64,000 bases of DNA from contig NC_053413.1 of NCBI RefSeq assembly GCF_016859285.1, positions 17,751,501 through 17,815,500 of the forward strand, in the 5' to 3' direction. The translations under genes and the position numbers were made by a program. How positions within the stretch are numbered: the first letter of the stretch is position 1; the number at the start of each line of letters is the position of its first letter. The notes beneath the pieces are model-generated. The model searched no databases and was not told the DNA's origin. It saw only the letters and a list, made by a program, of their open reading frames with translations. This DNA is from Xiphias gladius. Its lineage: Eukaryota; Chordata; Actinopteri; Istiophoriformes; Xiphiidae. Below, piece after piece: positions 13,023-27,025 of this stretch.

Positions 13023-15256
13023 TCAGTTTATTTTCACATCTTTAGGCCACCAATCTGGCACGGAGGCCTCAAATGTCACCGTGGTGTCGTCAGAAGATCT
13101 GAGCGTCAACAACTCTTTGGCATGAGCCATGCGGATTAGGCTGAGACCCAGCTCTCCCACCCCTGCTCGGTGCTTCCCAGCTGGCTTGCCCGACTGCGTT
13201 TGCAATGCAGCTCCTTCCTCGAGGTCTTGGACTGGAGATGACAAACGTACTGGCATCAATCGTTTCCGAACGACCCCAGTGTGATGAGTTCTGGCTGTGA
13301 GCTCCTGGCCAATGTAGCAGCCTTTGCTAAAGCTGATGCCCTGCATGTAGACGAGATTTGACTCTAGCGGTAGTGCCACCCCAGGAGGAAGGTCCTTCAC
13401 TCCCTCTGGAAGTCCTAGACAACAATGACAGCAGAGGAAACAAACAAAACTTGTCACAAAATTTCAATATCACTTGTTCATACAAATCTACACTTTTCAT
13501 CCCATTTGTCTTCTCATACAAACTGTATGTACTCTGTTACTAACTGGTCTTACCTATTGCATAGCGATGTCTGTGATACTCCTCTGTGTCACCCTTCTGA
13601 CATGATGGAATGATATCCCAGGGGTCAATTTGACTGTGTAACACCAACCTCCAGCCCATTTCCTGAGTTCGAGGATCAGCCTCCCATACTAGAGTTTTTT
13701 CAGGGGAGGAAAGCTCGGGTTTGCTGGCCTCTTGACCTGGGTTTTTTTGATTGGGGAGCACCGCCCACACAGAGAGCTCTGGACAGGGGTTAATGGTGAC
13801 CTTTCTGCGAATCTTGTACACCTTCAAGTGTCTCAAGATTGAGTCCTTGATCGTGCTGTCGCACTCCAGGAAAATGCTGTGTCCTGTATCAGCTTCTTTC
13901 AGACTGAAAGGAGATACTGCGAGTTAAATGCCACATAAAATAGAAAGTCCACCATAAAAACTCCATGCTAGTTTTTTTTGTTTTCATTTATTTTAGCTGA
14001 TTAGGTCACATCGGATGGAGCTATCCCGGAAAATACATGAGGTCACCAAAGTTCAAAGCGTTGACACTAAACATCTGGCATCAGTTGCACACTGGTATCT
14101 GTTTTATGGCTACTAAAAACTAGTATCTGCTGAAATTGCCTCACTGTTAGCGGCGTGTCTCAAAACAGAAACAAGCTGCATGAGCGGAACTTCACTTGCT
14201 ACTAAAATTTGTGTCCTTCAAATGTTCATCCATCATTTTTTGATAAGCTGTCTTACAATATTTTGTGCTGTTTATTGCCTTGTGTCTATCAAAATACAGG
14301 ACTTCAGTGAATTATTGTACATAAGGTCATTGTCCCTTTTTTTTGGTCATATCACAGATGCTCAGTCAAACATCGGTCCGGAAATATCTCAATATGTGAT
14401 AACTCGTCATCTCAAATTATCCAGTTTTCCTGCAAATAAAAAAAAGATGCACCGTCCATATAGGTTAGGTGAGTTTAATCACAAATAGCTCTTTTTTTCT
14501 AGCAATGAAAAAAGAAAAGAAAAACAAAAACGTTTTAAAGCCTTAATAGCATATCACTTTGAAAGCATCTCAAAATGGGGTAACGGGTAAGGAAGTGCAA
14601 TTCAAAAGAGGACATACAGTAAATTAGGGAGATGTAGTTGTATTTGTTAGGCAGAGTCACCATTTCTTACAAAGGTTGCAACACTGGGTCACAGGACAGA
14701 ACAAGCTTTTCCCGATGATTAAAAATAACTAAGACGAAACTAGCCAGACTGTACACACAGCACTGGCTTTGTAATCATGAAATCCGCCACTGGGCTACAC
14801 ATGCCAGCAACTGCATCACAAAGATAAGCGAGTAACCCCACCCTCGCGTTTACTGAAAACATGTGCAACCGTTAAAACAGAATCAGGGCTTGTACTATAC
14901 CTGTACAACATGATGTCATATAGTGTTCTTCCTTGTACGTTTAGCATGTGTGAGTACATGGCTCTGAGTCCAGGCTCCTCCAGCAGCCCCATGTCATTGG
15001 TTATAATCCCCTGAAGAAACGGGCTTGTGTCTTGGCCCTGGATTTTGAGCAGGGTCCGGTGGTGGAGGCGATAGCACACATACAGTCCCGGGACATTTCT
15101 AGTGTCCTGGCTGTACTTCTTGACAAGGGTCCCCGCCGGAGCTGAAACACCGGAGTGAAACGTTACGCACAAATACCGACCTGTGTATTTTCTGGCGTAA
15201 ACGCCGAGACCGCCGCTGGACGTGAGCGCTCTCCTGGCGACACACAAAACCCCCAT
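13023..15256 (-). CDS. iba57: IBA57, mitochondrial Fe-S cluster assembly factor
   Basis: Three minus-strand exons, 14901-15256, 13554-13903 and 13023-13414, join in frame (phases 2 and 1) to give 365 residues; human has 356. The start is the ATG at 15256-15254 ([13 protein letters not shown]), followed by a basic, hydroxylated leader typical of mitochondrial import. [18 protein letters not shown] begins the folate-binding (GcvT/YgfZ-like) fold. FLQGIITND and [14 protein letters not shown] follow, and the signature [19 protein letters not shown] lies in exon 3, including the cysteine conserved in all YgfZ/IBA57 proteins. IBA57 works with ISCA1 and ISCA2 in late mitochondrial 4Fe-4S cluster formation, needed for lipoyl synthase and aconitase. 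Its neighbour gjc2 is also its neighbour in human. No defect was seen. Confidence 0.96.
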
Positions 15257-15385
15257 AGTGTAGACTGTCACGGGAGTGTGTTAACTGTGAAAATGAGGTG
15301 GCTACTCCGCTAAATAACGCCAGTGGAGGGCTACATAACGCAGGACATCACAGTGCACTCTGGCTGCAAGGGCTCCATTTTGAAA

Positions 15386-15397
15386 TCCCACAATGCA
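15386..15397 (+). promoter_or_regulatory. ZNF143/THAP11-like promoter motif of iba57
   Basis: TCCCACAATGCA matches the core of the ACTACANNTCCCAGNATGCM element bound by ZNF143 and THAP11 at housekeeping and mitochondrial gene promoters. It lies 130 bp upstream of the iba57 start codon. The ACTACA half is missing, so this is a partial match. Confidence 0.45.
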
Positions 15398-15438
15398 TTT
15401 CTCGATAATATTGGAACAAGTGTGTGATGGTTGTGTTG

Positions 15439-15554
<116 letters not shown>

Positions 15555-15753
15555 AGTTTAATGAAAATGGCGCCAGCTGCCAGAGGTTATGTTACGGTTT
15601 GGCAGGGTCTGTTGTTAAGTTCAATGCTGGTCATTGGATAACTCATTTCACTTTGTTATAATGACAGAATGCTGAGCAGGCATTACAAACCATGCACTTA
15701 TCGGTCTAACTTATTGACAGAGGGAAAAATACAAAAAAAAAATGATCACAAGT

Positions 15754-15757
15754 GCAC

Positions 15758-15815
<58 letters not shown>
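15754..15815. repeat. (CA)n microsatellite
   Basis: An interrupted CA tract with one AAACA break and a terminal CATATACACACACG segment. Confidence 0.95.
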
Positions 15816-17927
15816 GTGTAGTTAGTGAATAACATGCGTGCCTAACATCCACCGTTCTGTCTGTCACCGATTTGTTGATTAGGGATTAGGGTAAAGTGCC
15901 ACTTACTAATTACAAAGAAACCTAACCTCCACTGACATGTAGACTGTGGGAATGCTTATCACGTTGACTTTAGCTACACATCACATAGGCTGCCGCTAAT
16001 GCTTAGAATAAATTGAATACTGGGGGGACTATAGGGAGGATTTTGTATTGTTGTGTTGTGGAATGGTGATGGGGTTTTTTTTGTATACAACGAATTATTC
16101 CATTGTAGGTTGGGTCCCCTTGTTTATTCTAAGTGGCATTCCACACCTGCTGCTAATTATCCATAAATTAATAGATAGACAAATTGTGTTTGTGTGTGTC
16201 TCGTACAGTGTCTTTTAACGCATGCACCCTAAGCTTACCACCCTAATAAAAGCATGTTTTATGTATTTATTTATTTTTTGTCACTGCATCTGGTTCTGGA
16301 AAAGTGTTGCTTTCCCCTTTTTATGGTATTTTCCCACATTTAAGATGATAAAATACTGTGTGATTCCTTAGGTTGTAAAAATTACATGCCCCTCTTGCAT
16401 GCACACTTTACTATACTATTTACTCTAAGTGCTGTTCTTATCTTTACAGATTTACTGCACCATATACTTCAAAATTCCTACTTAAGACTGATTTACTGTG
16501 GCCAGTGACTGTTGAATCTCTACATGTCTCACCCCAAGCACAAAATAAAACTTAATCAGTTTGTATAAATGAGTTACTTACCATTTCTCAGATGGCAAAT
16601 GCTACAATATCTTTTGTTTAGACTTTGACTTTTCTTGCTATAACACACAAAACTTTCTTGCCATAACAACAAACCTGTTTCTTTTGTAATAATGGAAGTT
16701 TCTTGCAAGCCTCTAACTTTGAATTAGACATCAACAAAAACTTTTAATTTTGCAGTATCCTAAACACACCACTGTTATTCACATGATAAGACAGGGAAGC
16801 AGAAGGCTACTATAAAGAAGTGAATCAGAGGTTTCAAATAAGTTTATTTCTTCATGAATAAAATACTAGAAATGTCTTTAAAAGTCTGAGGCACTTTGAA
16901 GTATGACAACAGTGAAGGCAGGATTAAATATTATTGAAACCAGTTTTAGAAACATACTGCTTCAGTGACAGAAAAACTTAAATGCTCATCTTCAAGACAA
17001 CATGCCTAAACATAACATAAATGTAAACTAACTGAATAGCAAAGGATGGGATTCTACTGTAGCCTAAGTTTATACTGTATGGTCCCAGTTGTAAAGCATG
17101 CATCCTCTGCTTCAGATTGCAGAAAATCAGTATCTACTTTAGAAAATAATCAGATTTTCTATTCACTTACCTCTCCCTCGTCTGATGTGACACTGGAAGG
17201 CTTTGGAAAACATAGAATAGATAAAGGCTTTGCACACAATGACTGAAGATCATCACACTGAGCAGATGTTTACCAGAGGAGCCCACAGATACACGGCCCT
17301 GTTTCATTACCTTTATCAAAATACAGTTTTTCACCTTTAATCTGCCTCTACCAACACTCATCCGTACTACATCCAAAAATACTTCCCCAAATGTTAAACG
17401 TGCATCTTTCCGACAACAATCATCATTCTTCATAAACGACTCATTGGTCATTTGTACAGTGTTTTGTATGGCATCTTCAAATTTGGATTTAGGGTACAAT
17501 CACAAACTTTCAAAGTTAAATTTCTTCGAATTAATCCAGTTCAGCGGCAGTCAAGGGTAGAACAAATAGACAGCTCGAAGCACTCTGTTTATACTTTGAC
17601 ATTTTAGCTGGAATTAGAGATGTTTAACTAAGTAAGCATACATTAACCATGTCTGAACGCTATGGCAAGCACAACATGACACACTACAGTAATGAAGAGT
17701 ATTTGTGATACTGGATTTGATCTTTTCTTTATGTGTGTTTTGTTTTTTATTCCCAAAAACTAAAACTACTGTGTACTGTACTCCTTCAGCTAGTGTGATT
17801 GAAATTCTCAGTTGTTATTGTCCAAAGTCGCATCTCACACTCACACACACATCCTCCAGCTGTGTCACAGTGCAGTCCTGGAGTTTTAAAACATTTTTAC
17901 TATTAATGTACTAAATTACATTTATCT

Positions 17928-19184
17928 CTAGATCCAGACAGAGGTCTTTCCGTTTTTTACAATGGCTGCAGCCTTCTCTGTGGCGGATTTTGGCCTGGCT
18001 CCTTGTTTCTCCTGGACTGTATTGACTCGGTTTTGCTCTGCCATAGTACCCCCAGATACAGGACTACTGGTTCTGGAGGTTTGCTGGTTGTTTTTGGTCT
18101 GATATGTTTGAAAGGCCATATCGAGCTGCTCCTGGGCAACCCTTAGGTGACGGTGCAGGCTCGCCAGGTCAGAGGGGATGTTCTCATCTGGGCTGATGCA
18201 CTGCTGCTCCTGGGCCACATTAGCCATGTTCTGCTCATGGGTGATGAGGCTGTTTGGGATTCTGCTAGGTTTGTCTGTCTTCATCACCAGGTTGTACCCC
18301 GGAGGGGAGGCTGGGATGTTGCGAGAGAAAGGGTAGCCGTAGGATGTCCGTCGGCCCCGGCTCCTCTTCATTCGAAGTGTATCTCGAAAAGTGCCAATTC
18401 CCAAGTGAAGCATCTCACACACATTTAGCACTAGACAGAGACAGCTTACCACATACATGATGAGGAGGAAGATTGTTTTCTCTGTGGGCCTAGAGATGAA
18501 ACAGTCCACGCTGTGTGGACAGGGAAGCCTGCTGCATACATATGAAGGATTAACTCGAAAACCATAGAGGAGATACTGTCCTGCAAGGAAAGCAATTTCA
18601 AAAATAGCTCGTGACATGAGCTGAAGAGCATAGATTCTCATCAGTCCTTCTTCCATAATTCTTCTGCGGCCATCATATTTTGGTGGGTCTTTGCTGGTGC
18701 TGCTTACTTGCTCAGGCTTGGCCTCCTGCACCTCCAGTGTATCCTCATAGATCATGGGCTCGGCATCGTCGTCTTCATCCTCCTTTAAGACATCCTCCAG
18801 ATGATGGCTCTCTCTCCATCTGGAATGAGGAGGCGGCTTTCTGCGGAGCCTAAGGTGCCTCCTGCGCTCCTCCTCTGACCTTCGGGCTATCTTGTGAATA
18901 GCATACCCCATGTACATGATGGAGGGAGTGGAGATCATGATGATCTGGAAGACCCAGAAGCGGACGTGCGAGAGAGGAGCAAAGGCATCATAGCATACGT
19001 TGTCACAACCTGGCTGTTTGGTGTTGCAGGTGAACTTGGTCTGCTCGTCCGAGTAGATGGACTCGCCTCCAACTGCTGTGAGCACAATGCGGAAGATGAT
19101 GAGCACAGTCAGCCACACTTTCCCCACGAAGGTGGAGTGGTTGTGGATCTCTTCCAGGAGACGAGTGAGGAAGCTCCAGCTCAT
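17928..19184 (-). CDS. gjc2: Connexin, gap junction gamma-2 (Cx47 type)
   Basis: A single coding exon of 418 residues, as usual for connexins. The start is the ATG at 19184-19182 ([22 protein letters not shown]); a minus-strand acceptor at 19214-19215 shows that a 5' UTR exon is spliced on upstream. Four membrane segments lie near residues 22-40, 76-98, 187-208 and 238-258. Extracellular loop 1 has C53-x6-C60-x3-C64 and loop 2 has C217-x4-C222-x5-C228, so all six docking cysteines are present. The acidic intracellular loop (DEDDDAEPM) and the DGRRRI motif are gamma-class features. It is called gjc2 rather than gjc1 because of [16 protein letters not shown], the C-terminal [13 protein letters not shown] and NGKTSVWI, and because iba57 is next door. 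The final SVWI is a PDZ-binding type end. Cx47 forms glial gap junctions that support myelin. About 1.1 kb of 3' UTR follows to AATAAA at 16843-16848. Confidence 0.93.
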   Translation of the reverse strand: MSWSFLTRLLEEIHNHSTFVGKVWLTVLIIFRIVLTAVGGESIYSDEQTKFTCNTKQPGCDNVCYDAFAPLSHVRFWVFQIIMISTPSIMYMGYAIHKIARRSEEERRRHLRLRRKPPPHSRWRESHHLEDVLKEDEDDDAEPMIYEDTLEVQEAKPEQVSSTSKDPPKYDGRRRIMEEGLMRIYALQLMSRAIFEIAFLAGQYLLYGFRVNPSYVCSRLPCPHSVDCFISRPTEKTIFLLIMYVVSCLCLVLNVCEMLHLGIGTFRDTLRMKRSRGRRTSYGYPFSRNIPASPPGYNLVMKTDKPSRIPNSLITHEQNMANVAQEQQCISPDENIPSDLASLHRHLRVAQEQLDMAFQTYQTKNNQQTSRTSSPVSGGTMAEQNRVNTVQEKQGARPKSATEKAAAIVKNGKTSVWI

Positions 19185-19435
19185 GTTGCTCTTACAAGCT
19201 TTTCAACTAGAATCTGTAAAAAAAGGAACAAAGGATTGATCATGACATATGCTGGGACACTGAGAAAGCCTTTAGTTGGAAATGAATTGGGGTGTTTTAC
19301 TGAGCTGTAATTTTGTATAAGAAATCACAGTTAACATTACTTTGTTGTATTATGCTGTAGCTGTATTCCCACCGTTGTATTCCTTATGTCAAATGGCTGT
19401 GCTGTTTGTGTGCTGACCAAAGCAAGTTCAGCATT

Positions 19436-19790
19436 GGGCTGCAACAAATTATTATTTTCATTATTAACGAATGTCCTGATTATTTTCCCCAATGATCAAG
19501 TTATCATTTGGTGTATAAATCTCCAAAGATAATGAAAAAAATCTATCACAGTTTTCCAGAGCCCAAAGTGCCATTTTCACATGTATTGTTTTATACAAAC
19601 AACAGGCCGAAATCCAAAAATTTCCAATTTAAAATCATAGAAGATGAACAAAAACAACATTTGAGAAGTTGGAATCAGAAAGTTTTGGGCATTTTTTCCA
19701 ATAAAAGAAATAAAATTTGTTCAATTATGAAAATAGTCGCCTATTTATTTTCTGTCAATCAATTATCTGCTGACCATTTTAACTCTAATC
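19436..19790. mobile_element. hAT-like non-autonomous element (MITE)
   Basis: The copy begins GGGCTGCAACAAATTATTAT and runs through CAGTTTTCCAGAGCCCAAAG and ACATTTGAGAAGTTGGAATC to a diverged mirror of its start near TTCTGTCAATCAATTATCTG. These blocks match, in order, a very common percomorph MITE that I recall as opening CTGCAACTAACGATTATTTT. It has no coding capacity and is an old copy. It lies just upstream of gjc2. Confidence 0.65.
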
Positions 19791-20388
19791 CAGTCTAAAC
19801 CTATATTTAAGAAACGTGGCATACTTTTTCAAATTGATACAAACACAATCACCGTTAATCTGTAATTCTTGGGTTCAATTTGAAATCAATTAAATGATTT
19901 ATATACAAGTAACCTTCGAAGAATGCTTTCTTTGGTCTTAGTTTCAATCAGCAATAAACCTTCCAGATGTCTCAAACCTAAACTGTTCTCATCTGCTCAG
20001 TAGGATTCCTTGATGTAGAGGAGACATCCATTTTCAATTGATCGTACAGCCAAACACAAGACAAAGGCTGGTGTTGATTCATGACAGCAAGTACAGTGAT
20101 GTCATTCATTAACCCTATTCACACAATGTTGGAAATGCATTTACAATATTTCATTCAGGCAGGTTCAAATAGTTTGTGAAAGGATTTAAATGAAAAAAAG
20201 TAGCAAAGGGAAGCTTAAAAAAACACTCAGTAAACCACACACACAATCCCACCAACAGTCATTTTGATTAGACCCAAGAACACGCTGAACAGTACAAGAT
20301 AGTGACAGGTTGAAAACACAAAATGAAACTGAAAGAACTTCGTGGTACAGGAGTGTGCTCCACTCAGATTGCCACTTCAGAAACATAC

Positions 20389-20560
20389 TGTACGTGGAGC
20401 TTTAACACTTGATGCCAAGGGACACACACAGAACAGATGACGTGAAACCTGGCAGTCTCACACTCTCCTCGCAGAGTCAGAGTCGCTGCTGTCTCTGTGA
20501 GGTGAATGAAGCTGCGATGAGGGGGACGGCGTAGCACTTCTGTCCCTTTATTCACGGGGC
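20389..20560 (-). promoter_or_regulatory. Possible gjc2 promoter and non-coding leader exon
   Basis: This GC-richer block on the gjc2 strand ends in a good donor (ACA|GTATGT, the GT at 20388-20387) and is preceded by a TATA-like GAATAAAGG at about 20545-20555. gjc2 needs a spliced 5' UTR exon, because an acceptor lies 30 bases upstream of its ATG, and this is the best candidate within 2 kb. It is inferred from signals only; a leader exon further away is possible. Confidence 0.25.
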
Positions 20561-22115
20561 AGAGCTGCAGAGTTCATGTTGATCTCATGACTGCGGCACT
20601 GTGTTCCCTGGCATGGGATGTGCCATCTCCCCTGCCATCTGAGTGAACAGGAGAGGCTTGTTGCTCTGCCACGAGGCCTCCCCTCCGGATCCAGCACTGC
20701 TGACGCTGGGGAGGGGTACAGCCACACGGAGACAGATGGCACTTATGGTGGGCAACTCATGTCTGCCCCGGGAAGGCGTGACAGGAGGGCCACTTCACTT
20801 AGGATTTACACTGACGTTTTAATGAATCAACCATACAGCCTTACAACAACTACTACTACTTACCTTTAAGTGACCTTGAGATCCAGTATGTGCAACTACA
20901 CCTTTTAAAAACATGTAAATGTCGACTTTGGAGTAAGCGAAGTTTGAGACCATAGTTTGGATTAATGAATTTTTGCTAAAACTCACTTTTGAGATGTTAT
21001 ACAGACATTACTCCCAGGTAATAGAAAATAGGGAAAACAAGGGTAAAAGTGACCATGCATTTAGGAATTTAAATGTTTCAATAATATAGCCTATTTTACA
21101 ATATTACAGAGGTAGGTACAGAAAATATAAAAACATATTAAATATTTTCTTTTATGATTTTTAAATTCCACTAAATAAAGCTTCTTTTTAGTAAATGTAT
21201 ATTACAATCAGAGTGTCAGACTGTAAATTAGAGAAACAATATTTTAGCTGACATGTAAGTACAGAGTTCATATTGTAATGTCAAGACACATTTTTCTATT
21301 TTTGTAGGCTCAGATATTTCATGGTGATCACAGGGGCAGACCTTATATAGTTTACATTATAAACTTGCATCATATTAACCCAACAACAGCCTCTTATTAC
21401 ATTGTTTCAATTGCTTTGCCTTTATAGTAGAATATTAATATTTGAAAGAAATTATCTTTCAACAAGATTAATTCAGAGTTGGACCTCACAAACAGTTCAC
21501 AATTTGACTGATGCAAACGTGCATCTACAATTGTATGACAGGATAATGGAACAGAAACATACAGTCTCTTTAGGGGAAATTCAATAACTGAAACAACCCA
21601 CCTGATAAAGTTGCACATGCATTTCCCATCCTGAAGGTCTCCTCTGCCCTCTCTAGATATTCCCTCAACAGTCTGATCCATGGAATTCCACTTCCATCCT
21701 AATGTCCTGGCCTTTTCCAACTTATTGATAATTTCCAAAATGGCAAAAAAAAAAAAAAAAAAAGAGAGAAACAATGACAAAACTTTATAGACTACAATGT
21801 ATATTTATCTTGTTTTCTCACTCTGTGAAGAAGTGAGGTCTCACTGCTGTGAATGCCTCACATTCTGGCTTGTGTCTGGTTTCTATTACACCAGCCCTCT
21901 GCCCAAGAAGGAAGTATAAAAAACAGAGAGGCAGAAAAAAAAAAATCCTCCTCTGGCAAGTGACCCTCATCCAAGGGTTCAGACTTGAGGATATCGTACT
22001 GCAGACCGCGATGAACACCCAGCTGAGGAAACATGTTAATCGCAACGCAGCCCCCCCACCCCCACCCCCACCCTCGCCCCATGCTCTGCAACATTTGTAA
22101 CACAGCTGATGAGGG

Positions 22116-22117
22116 TC

Positions 22118-22139
<22 letters not shown>
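22116..22139. repeat. (TC)n microsatellite
   Basis: Twelve TC units directly in front of the telomere-like dispersed repeat. Confidence 0.9.
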
Positions 22140-22148
<9 letters not shown>

Positions 22149-22149
22149 C

Positions 22150-22400
22150 ACACTCATCCTTATTTTAATATATTCGCGAGGACCCATCTTTGACATAATG
22201 CAGCCCCTTGCCCTTACCTTAACCATCACAACTGAAAGCCCAACCCCTAACCCTTGCAGTAAACCTAACCTAAACCTAATCCTAACCCTAACCCTAAAAT
22301 CAAGTCTTAACCCTCAAACAGCCATTTAAACTTGTGGGGTACAGCATTTTGGTCCTCAGAAAGGTGGTGGACCCCGCAAGTATAGTGGGCTCCCAGTTCT
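22150..22400. repeat. Dispersed repeat with internal CCCTAA-like hexamers
   Basis: The block opens near GCGAGGACCCATCTTTGACA and closes near TTTTGGTCCTCAGAAAGGTG, so the ends carry GAGGACC and GGTCCTC in inverted orientation. The middle is a degenerate ladder of CCTAACC-type units around 22225-22310, including CCTAACCCTAACCCTAAA. Copies with the same order of blocks are common in fish genomes, so the hexamers are probably part of the element, not telomeric DNA. Confidence 0.5.
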
Positions 22401-25400
22401 TGGACCCCAAGAGTAAAACAGCCCACATTTCATACATTTTTTTTTTTTTTACTCTGATATGACATGACAATGTACAGATGAGGAGGTGATTCATGCAAGA
22501 TTAAAATCGGAAAGGAATTTCTCCATCTCTTTATACTATGTGCCAGGCCCCCTGTCAAGTTTGGGAAGGGATCTAAACTCAATGTCTTTAATAGAGGATA
22601 AATAAATGGGTTAGTGTCTGGCTTGCATTAATGAAATGTGTCTGGTCATTGTCACTGTTACCATATTATTATAATGCTACTTTCACTAGGCCCTCAATAA
22701 CCCTTAATTATGACCTGTATACAGCTATAAAGTGAAGAATAAGGTTCAACAACATCGGTAAGTCCACCATCAATCAGCTCACAGTTTCAACTCAGTTACT
22801 TCAATGATAATGAAAAGTTCCTGATTCCCTGTGTCCTAATAAATTGCAAGAATATTTTGGCTTGTCAGAGAGCAAATACAACTGCAGCCAAATATGTCAA
22901 AAGGGAGATGGTACAAGCACATGAGACGTCTTTGCATTTAGATCTCATTCTGAGTAATTTGTGGTCTAAAGAAAGCTCTGAGAGCTAGCCATCTGGGCCT
23001 GCAGGACCCGTCCTCCAGAGGCCTTGCCTTCAAGGCTCCCCTCTCCATCTGACTGAGGAGATGTGGCGTGGCAAGCACCCCTGGTGCAGCACTGAGGAAA
23101 AGAAGACAGGGGATGCTGCGAGAATGACTAGAGCATTTGGGGTTTAGACATGTGCTGTCCCTGAGGGGCAGATAATCACGTGTTTTTTATGTTGCGATGC
23201 ATTCCTCCCCTTCCAAAATCTTCCCGTCATCCAAGTCACAGATGGTCCAGTGAAGACAGCTGATAAGTGAGCATTAATGTGATTTAAGCGCAAAGTCAAT
23301 TAGAGTTTATGTTCCTCGACATTTGGTTGAACTCCCTGTCCATGGTTGTGGTTTACAATCAGCACTCACTGAGGTTCCACAGTTCTCTTGTCTGATTGAA
23401 TAAAACATCTTTGATACCAACTAATCCTTTTCTTCTCTTCCTTTCTGGTTCTTTTGAGAACCTTACACCATGCAGAATTTAACCTTTACACAAGAGGAAA
23501 AAAAAAAGAAAGAAAAAATAAATAGTGTACAAGTATCTCTCTTTGTATTTCATTCTCATTATTAAACATAACATGCACAATAGGCATATGAAACATTCAA
23601 ATTTCATAATTATCAGCAATAAATTACTATAATGTCAATGTTCTTTGATAAAAGACCGGCATTTTTGTGATAATACTATAATTCTGACAAAAGTGAAATT
23701 ACAGATAAACAATAGATTTTTTTCAAAACATTTTTCGTTTTCCAACAAATAATTAATTTGTCTTTGAGTCTGCATTACAATATTTGAATTGCTCAAAGTT
23801 ATTTAAAGCCAAAACAAAAGCACACAAACTCATAGAGTCAAACCAATGACTGTCTACAGTTGAATTTGTTGTCACTGTGTCCTCGGACAATTCAGGCTAT
23901 TCTAGCTTTGGGAAACTGCAGTTCATGTTGATAAATATTGATTGGACTGCCCAGAGCCAGGAAAATATATCAGTATTCCCCTGTAAGACACTGGTTGACA
24001 TTGCTCTTGTTACAAGGACTGTCATCCTGTGACAGCCAAATGAGAGTGTTTAATATTCATTAGATAAAGTTATATTTAGTGTTAAATGTAAAATGTAGAA
24101 CTGATTTTTTTTTTTTTTTTTTGTGGTAGCATCTGTGAGATGCAAACAACTTTCAAAAAATTGAACCTGACAGCTGACAAATGAACACACTAACACACTT
24201 ATCTTGCTTAAAGACTAAATTAATCTAAAACAAATTAAAAAAAAAAAAAGTCATTGTGGTGCAACTCTCACTGTATGAACCACTTTATAAATATATAACC
24301 CATGTCCACATGCATACTTTACTTTAGTTCCAGACAGTTTCACGTTTAAGAGGTCAGTGGGAGCTGTAAGGGGTTTGCAGCATAGCCGAGTGTTGTAGTG
24401 ATGCAACATGGAGGAGTGTAAACATCTCGACAACTCTCCTTGGCCACCACCAATGTCATCACAAGAGTTTTATCCACTTGTATTTACTGAACAAAGTTGA
24501 TGTGAGCAGACTGGGAGCTGTGGGGGTCTGTGTTTATGTAACAGATCAAGCTCCACCATGTGACTTGGCTTTGCCCCCCCCCCCAGAGAAAAGAGTGACA
24601 CAAGACACTGGAGCAAAAACATGCTACTTGGTGCTTGGACTCCTCCTCCTCCATCCTACCACTATCATTAAAATGCTCTGCTCTTACCAGGCCGTGTGAG
24701 GCGATCCCATAGGCAGCCCGAGAGTGGTGGCAGTCCCATCTCATTTGTTCATTTTTCTCGCAGTTTCTCAGCTGAGCCTACCCTACCCCCGGGGTGAGTG
24801 CGTCCCGTGCCAGTTTTACTAAGGCTGGACTCTACTGAAGCGACTGAGATGAAAAGCCTTGAGGTGAATGCCAACAACTTTCCTCAGCCAGGGCTCTGCG
24901 ACTCCCACATATGAGCAAAGCAACTTGTGTTGAATATGCATTACACTGTTTTAATACTGCATCTAAAAAAAAATGGAAACTTATTTTGGTTATTAATATA
25001 CTTTGGCTCAGTTGCTAAAATTTGACCCACCACTACTGTCCAAACAAACATTATTTATGTGGTTAATTAGTTTTGAATGTGTGATTGGAATAAAAATATA
25101 AAAACAAAAAGTGTGAGGTATGCCGTTATATCCCAAAAAATAACAGATAAAGCACTCATCTTCATTTCATTCTACACATCTAAACTCACTTAAAGATGCA
25201 GGTGGTATGTCAAGTTATTTAAAGCACTGGAGCGGATGAGGATATATAGCAATAGTGTAACATCCTTAAAAGTAGATTATGTTCCATTGGAATAGGCCTG
25301 TTTCCCGTCACAGAAGGAAGTTTCATTTTACTGCTCCGAGATTCTGCAATCATTCTGATAGTAAAGATTTGCCAGTAAGAGCTCAATGCTAGAGGCTTTG

Positions 25401-27025
25401 CGTGTGGCTGAGCTATAGGACAGACATCATAAGCTTAAAAAAATCATTTCTAATTTGTATTTGTGTTTCATCATATATTTTTATAGATCAGGAAGTAATA
25501 AAGCATTACATCAGTTTTGCCTCACCCATAAGATGTTTCTGTATTAAATAGTCTTTAAAATTAGCTGACTTTTTGCCACTTTTCATCAGTGTCCAGTTAT
25601 GTTTTTCCACAGAAATGTTATAAATACGGCAAAAACGTGCAAGCCAGTGGTTCAACGGCTTACAGTGGCCACTGTACATGACTGCGTCTCGACTACACGA
25701 TACTGTGGGGCTATGTCATGTTTGTCAAAACTAATTTCGCCTGCTAGGTGTAGACCTAATTTTCTAATTTCATCTGCCACTTTATTTTGATTGATTGTGT
25801 CTCTTGATGGCAAATCAGAAAATTGTGGCCCAGCTGAAAAAAGTGACTAGATGGAGCCAGTGATAATAATATTTGCGAAAGAAAATACTGTGTGTTTACA
25901 TGCCTGATGTATGTTTACATGAGCAGAGCACACCTAATTTGAATTTCCCTAAAATCAAAGAAAGAAGACATCCTGCATACAAGACTGATGATTATGTATA
26001 TAGTTGATAATGTATATTCAAAACCAAGGCCATATAGTTGACAGGTGATGTCATCTGTATTTTTCACAGGAAAATGTCGGTTTTAGGGATCTGAAGTGAA
26101 TTTATCTTCTAAGATTAGGAACAAAAAACACATGATATATAGTTTGTAGAGGCTGATTGCAGTAAAGATTTCATTGAATTTGAAGAATACAGTATTTCCT
26201 CACCAGAATGTGATCCAGCATTTTGACTGTCATGAAGGGAAATAAAATGTATTGAACAGTAACTGAACAGGGATCCTCTAGTGAACGAATAAAGTAGTAT
26301 TCAGTTCACAAGAAGTATATCATTTTTAATTGTTTTATTCACCGTCATTGTCTTCCCTCTCACTGGCCGATGACGTTTTTCCATCAGGGCAGTAAAATCC
26401 GACACACAACTACCCATCCAAATAAGCAAAAACAACAGGGTTTTGCTTGCACAGCTGCAGGGCCTTCATCTCTGACATTTTGTTGTCTTAACCAGCTGTG
26501 TCATGGGCTGATCTGAGGCTAGCCCAAAGGACCAGCAGACCTAGTCAGGGTCAGAGATATGTTTACTGCAGTTCCTCTTTCCTTCCAGATGCCTTATTGC
26601 CGTCGCCCTTCTCTAACTCAGTCAGTCCAGACACTGGTAGCAATGCTGCAGGACCCCCACTGATAACAGCAGTGCACCCAGTCTCTTCAGCAAACACCTA
26701 CTCAACAAGAGCTCGGATCAAAACTGTACATGCGCATTGCTGGATAATGTTTAAAGGTAAGCTATTAAAACCAGGGATAAGAAAAAGGCATTAAACGGAG
26801 CAAAATGCACGGGATAGTGTCAAAATATTAGCCTTGAGGGTCATTTAGTCACTACCTGCGTGTAAAGAATGTATCCAGGGAATATTTGTTTGTTTAAACT
26901 TAAAAGAAAAATAATATCTGATATTGAATACATATTATAAGAACAGATTATACTTAAATATATGTTTACTTTGAAAGCCTTAATTAATCTACAGCTTATT
27001 TACTTACTGTTCTTGTTGGAGGGTC

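Noticed and set aside
18894-19310. Long open frame antisense to gjc2
   Set aside because: It is a shadow of the conserved connexin coding sequence on the other strand.
22225-22310. True telomere or chromosome-fusion scar
   Set aside because: Hexamers are few and degenerate, and they sit inside a dispersed repeat with its own ends.
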